Source of the DNA: Saccharomycopsis fibuligera x Saccharomycopsis cf. fibuligera
Taxonomy: Eukaryota; Ascomycota; Saccharomycetes; Ascoideales; Saccharomycopsidaceae
Direction of reading: 5' to 3'
DNA: 64,000 nucleotides
NCBI GenBank assembly: GCA_001936135.1
Contig: CP012812.1
Coordinates: forward strand, 1,488,001 to 1,552,000
Part shown: one piece after another, positions 61,233 to 64,000 of the stretch
Numbering within the stretch: the first letter of the stretch is position 1
How the letters are laid out: every line of letters begins with the position of its first letter
Program-made: the position numbers and the translations under genes
Notes under the pieces: model-generated
What the model saw: only the letters and a program-made list of their open reading frames with translations
Databases searched by the model: none
Told to the model about the DNA's origin: nothing

Positions 61233-61967
61233 ATGCCATCAGTTAATATTACCACCGACATTGTGCTTTTTGACTTGGACGGCACCTTAGTGGACTCCAC
61301 CGACTCTGTGGTGAAAACATGGGAAGATTACCATGTCAAATACGGCATCGATCTCACAGGCTTGTACGAGAAATCTCACGGTGCTCGTACTATTGAAACT
61401 TTCTCCAAGTATTTCCCTCAGTTGGCGGACCAAACAGGCAATGGCGACATTGCGGTGGCTGCAAAGTTGTTTGACCAGCTGATTGCTTTGGACAACGGCC
61501 ACTTGGCAAAGCCAATCTTGGGTGCGCCAGAATTGTTGAATAGTATCAATGAGTCTGCTGAGCTGCAAAAATGGGCAGTGTGCACTTCAGGTAGCCCTGG
61601 GTTGGCCCATGCTTGGTTCAAGACGGTGTTGCCGGTGTCTGAACCCAAGGTATTTGTTACTGCTGATGACGTTAGTCGCGGGAAACCAGACCCGGAACCA
61701 TACTTAAAAGGTGCTAGACTCGTCACTGAGCAAATCAAGTTGACCAAAGCCGTTCAAGATGTGAAGGTAGTTGTCTTTGAAGACGCGCCTGCGGGGATTA
61801 AAGCTGGTAAGGCTGCCGGGGCTATTGTGGTTGGTATTTTGAGCTCATTTGAGGACCCACAAGTGTTGTTTAGTGCTGGGGCAGATTACGTTGTAAAGGA
61901 TCTTACAAGCGTGAAGTTGGTTAGTAATACGGATGAAGGAATCGTGTTTAAGGTTGAGCATATTTAG
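61233..61967 (+). CDS. HAD-family sugar phosphatase, DOG/GPP type
   Basis: A 244-residue haloacid dehalogenase phosphatase close to the yeast 2-deoxyglucose-6-phosphatases Dog1/Dog2 and the glycerol-3-phosphatases Gpp1/Gpp2. All four HAD motifs are intact: motif I FDLDGT (D14 nucleophile, D16), motif II TSGS (T118), motif III Lys in RGKPDPE (K151) and motif IV FEDAPAGIKAGKAAG (E183, D184). SHGARTIETF and DVSRGKPDPEPY resemble Dog1 particularly, so I favour a sugar-phosphate phosphatase over a Gpp. It is located in the cytosol as far as can be told: no targeting signal. With GUT1 20 kb to the left there may be a loose link to glycerol or sugar-phosphate handling, but this is not a cluster. Confidence 0.9.
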   Translation: MPSVNITTDIVLFDLDGTLVDSTDSVVKTWEDYHVKYGIDLTGLYEKSHGARTIETFSKYFPQLADQTGNGDIAVAAKLFDQLIALDNGHLAKPILGAPELLNSINESAELQKWAVCTSGSPGLAHAWFKTVLPVSEPKVFVTADDVSRGKPDPEPYLKGARLVTEQIKLTKAVQDVKVVVFEDAPAGIKAGKAAGAIVVGILSSFEDPQVLFSAGADYVVKDLTSVKLVSNTDEGIVFKVEHI

Positions 61968-62136
61968 TATCCATAAATGGTAATAAGGACCAGCAGCCAG
62001 GTATAATTATCACTGATAGATAAACAACTAATAGAATAGTAATACAAATAGCTTTTCGTGGATCCGTGCGCGATGGTGCAATGTGGCGCACGTCGCCGCG
62101 ATCTCCAGTAGACGTGGATATAGTGGTGCAAAAGGA

Positions 62137-62144
62137 TATATAAA
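62137..62144 (+). promoter_or_regulatory. TATA box of the aminotransferase gene
   Basis: TATATAAA, 122 bases upstream of the ATG at 62266, a normal distance. A CTCCTCGGGGATCC block follows it. Confidence 0.5.
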
Positions 62145-62265
62145 GGGTATAACCTCCTCGGGGATCCTATTGTGGCTTCTGGCTATTTTCTTCTTGACAA
62201 AATTGTCAAATCTCAACAAATATACTCTCCCTTAAAAAAACAGAAAAAAAAAATAAAAGAAAAAC

Positions 62266-63885
62266 ATGTCTGACTTCCCACTCGCCCACCACCTCGCTGA
62301 AAGAATCATCAAGCGTAAAGTTGTCAAGCACTTCTCCAGAGAACCACCTTCTGGAACAGTGATTGCTAAAAACCCAATTGAACTTGCCCCAGGAACCCCA
62401 AATTATGGTCTCTTTCCGGTTGACTCAATTGTCCTCAACTTGCTTGAAAAACCTTTTCAACAAAACATTCACACCAAGCCAGCTTTCAATGATGCGGTTG
62501 CCAAATATCAGGGAAGTGATAAATCCAAAACTGAAACTGATATCTATCCGAAGGAATCCGCTACCGGTTTCAAAAACACCAACGTTGGAGAAACTGCTGT
62601 TCAAGCAGTCATTACCAAGGAGACCAGTAGTGTGGCAAATTCAATCAATATCAAAGACTCTTTCCAGTATTCTAACCTCGAGGGGTTCCCACAATTGCTT
62701 AAATTTACTAAAGATCTCATCACCAAGCTCCACTCTCCACCATTGGATGACAGTCAATGGGGCACTATTCTCACAAACGGTGGTGGTGATGGGTTGAATA
62801 AATTGTTTAGTTTGTTGGTCAACCCAGGGGACACTATTCTTGCAGAAGAATTCACTTTTGTGCCAACCATTTGGTCCATTGAGGATTTTGGAGGCTATGT
62901 GCATCCGGTTGAGCTAGATTTAGAAAAAGACGGTATTGATCCTGTTAAGTTGGACCAATTACTTGAAACTTGGGAAACTACCTTTCCATCTAAAAAGAAG
63001 CCTCATGTTTTGTATACCATTGCCAGTGGCCAAAACCCAACGGGGCTAAGTCAATCTTATGAAACCAGAGCCAAACTTTACAAAGTAGCCCAAAAACATG
63101 ATCTCATCATTGTGGAAGATGATCCATATGGTTATATTATTCTCCCTCCATTTGATCATGCTACCAACAAAAACTCTGTATCGTTTGATAACCTTAGTGT
63201 GGAAGAGTATGCCGCTAAGCACATTAACAAATCATTGTTACATTTTGATACCGATGGTCGTGTCCTACGTGCCGAATCTTTCTCCAAATTGATTTCGCCT
63301 GGTATTAGACTTGGTTTTGTTGCCGGTCACAAATTCTTCCTTGACAAAGTATCCAAATTAACCAAATTGAGCACCAAGTTTCCATCTGGAGCAGCTCAAG
63401 CTATTGTGTATTCGGTAATTCAGTATTGGGGCGGTGTTGATGGATACTTGAACTGGGGTATCGAGGTCAGTAAAGTATACCAACATAGAAGGGATGTCTT
63501 TTATCGTGCACTTAAGGAAACCGAAAGTTTTAAAAAAGGGTGGATTTCGTTTATTGAAGCCACAGCAGGAATGTTTATTAGCTTGAGGGTTAACTTTCCT
63601 GGAGCTATTGAGGAAGAAAAAGATGGGAAACGTATTTTCAAATCAACCAATGGCAAAACTTATGCGCAATTGTTGGATGAATTAAATGATGTCACCGCCG
63701 AAGTTGGGGTTCATGTGGTAATCGCTGGTAGTACTTTGGCAATTGGTGATGATGCTAGCGCCACCAAGGGAAACATTCTTAGAACAACATTCGTTGCTGC
63801 ATCCAACGATGATACAGAACTTATTGAAGGGGTAAACAGATTAGATAAATCGATTTTGAAAGTTTTCAATGATAACGGGTTTTAA
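62266..63885 (+). CDS. Aromatic/2-aminoadipate aminotransferase (ARO8/ARO9 type)
   Basis: A 539-residue PLP enzyme of the fold type I Aro8/Aro9 group, which transaminates Phe, Tyr and Trp to their 2-oxo acids (and 2-aminoadipate in lysine synthesis). Landmarks: LAPGTPNYGLFP (40-51) at the substrate side, TNGGGDGLNKLF near 170 (phosphate loop region), the NPTG block (257-260), EDDPYGY (284-290) with the PLP-contacting Asp and Tyr, and the Schiff-base Lys in SFSK (K341), followed by PGIRLGF with the phosphate-binding Arg (R348). The first ATG gives MSDFPLAHHL, close to the family's start. Which of ARO8 (biosynthetic) or ARO9 (catabolic, inducible) it matches cannot be decided here. It is the last complete gene. 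Confidence 0.92.
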   Translation: MSDFPLAHHLAERIIKRKVVKHFSREPPSGTVIAKNPIELAPGTPNYGLFPVDSIVLNLLEKPFQQNIHTKPAFNDAVAKYQGSDKSKTETDIYPKESATGFKNTNVGETAVQAVITKETSSVANSINIKDSFQYSNLEGFPQLLKFTKDLITKLHSPPLDDSQWGTILTNGGGDGLNKLFSLLVNPGDTILAEEFTFVPTIWSIEDFGGYVHPVELDLEKDGIDPVKLDQLLETWETTFPSKKKPHVLYTIASGQNPTGLSQSYETRAKLYKVAQKHDLIIVEDDPYGYIILPPFDHATNKNSVSFDNLSVEEYAAKHINKSLLHFDTDGRVLRAESFSKLISPGIRLGFVAGHKFFLDKVSKLTKLSTKFPSGAAQAIVYSVIQYWGGVDGYLNWGIEVSKVYQHRRDVFYRALKETESFKKGWISFIEATAGMFISLRVNFPGAIEEEKDGKRIFKSTNGKTYAQLLDELNDVTAEVGVHVVIAGSTLAIGDDASATKGNILRTTFVAASNDDTELIEGVNRLDKSILKVFNDNGF

Positions 63886-63950
63886 GTTTGTTGGCTAGTT
63901 GATTGACTGGTTTTTTCTATCGAGGTTGTTGGGAAAGGAGAGGAAGTCAA

Positions 63951-63980
63951 TAAAATAAAATAAAATAAAATAAAATAAAA
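63951..63980. repeat. TAAAA pentanucleotide repeat
   Basis: Six TAAAA units in the 3' region of the aminotransferase gene. It probably lies in the 3' UTR or just after it. Confidence 0.8.
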
Positions 63981-64000
63981 AAAGACATTCTAAAATTAGG

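Overview
This window is nuclear DNA from a budding yeast, most likely of the CUG-Ser (Candida/Lodderomyces) group. Supporting signs are orthologues of Saccharomycotina genes (RPB8, RPB10, NAN1/UTP17, KAP120, GUT1, RAD16, MGS1, RNY1, SPP1), GPI-anchored cell-wall enzymes of the Candida type, few introns, rare CTG codons, AT-rich spacers with homopolymer runs of 30 bases or more, and long low-complexity insertions in proteins. Lodderomyces elongisporus or a close relative is my best guess, by style only. CTG codons would then read as serine. I found no rRNA, tRNA, CRISPR array or intact transposon.

Layout. 0.1-4.7 kb: RPB8, a doubtful small ORF, a GH18 chitinase and a CRH-type transglycosylase. 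5.1-12.2 kb: NAN1/UTP17 and intron-bearing RPB10 share a divergent promoter with PAC/RRPE-like motifs, followed by KAP120. 12.5-19.5 kb: a RAD55-like gene with a very long tail, an unrecognised disordered protein carrying APC/C-binding motifs, and a short-chain dehydrogenase. 19.5-29.7 kb: about 10 kb almost without genes, a centromere candidate, holding one small zinc-ribbon gene. 29.7-38.4 kb: three zinc alcohol dehydrogenase genes separated by 2-2.7 kb spacers; the middle one has one in-frame stop. 39-47.2 kb: a MEI5/SFR1-like gene, glycerol kinase and a SHU2/SWS1-type SWIM protein. 49-64 kb: RAD16 and MGS1 back to back, RNY1, an S33 hydrolase, SPP1, a DOG-type HAD phosphatase and an ARO8/ARO9-type aminotransferase.

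How the genes relate. Five genes point to recombination or repair: RAD55-like, MEI5/SFR1-like, SHU2-like, RAD16 and MGS1. Three of these correspond to separate Rad51/Dmc1 helper complexes (Rad55-Rad57, Mei5-Sae3/Swi5-Sfr1, Shu). Promoters of several of them and of the APC/C-motif gene carry ACGCGT or ACGCG sites, the MBF (G1/S) motif. Names rest on motifs and remembered family features; nothing was searched against a database.
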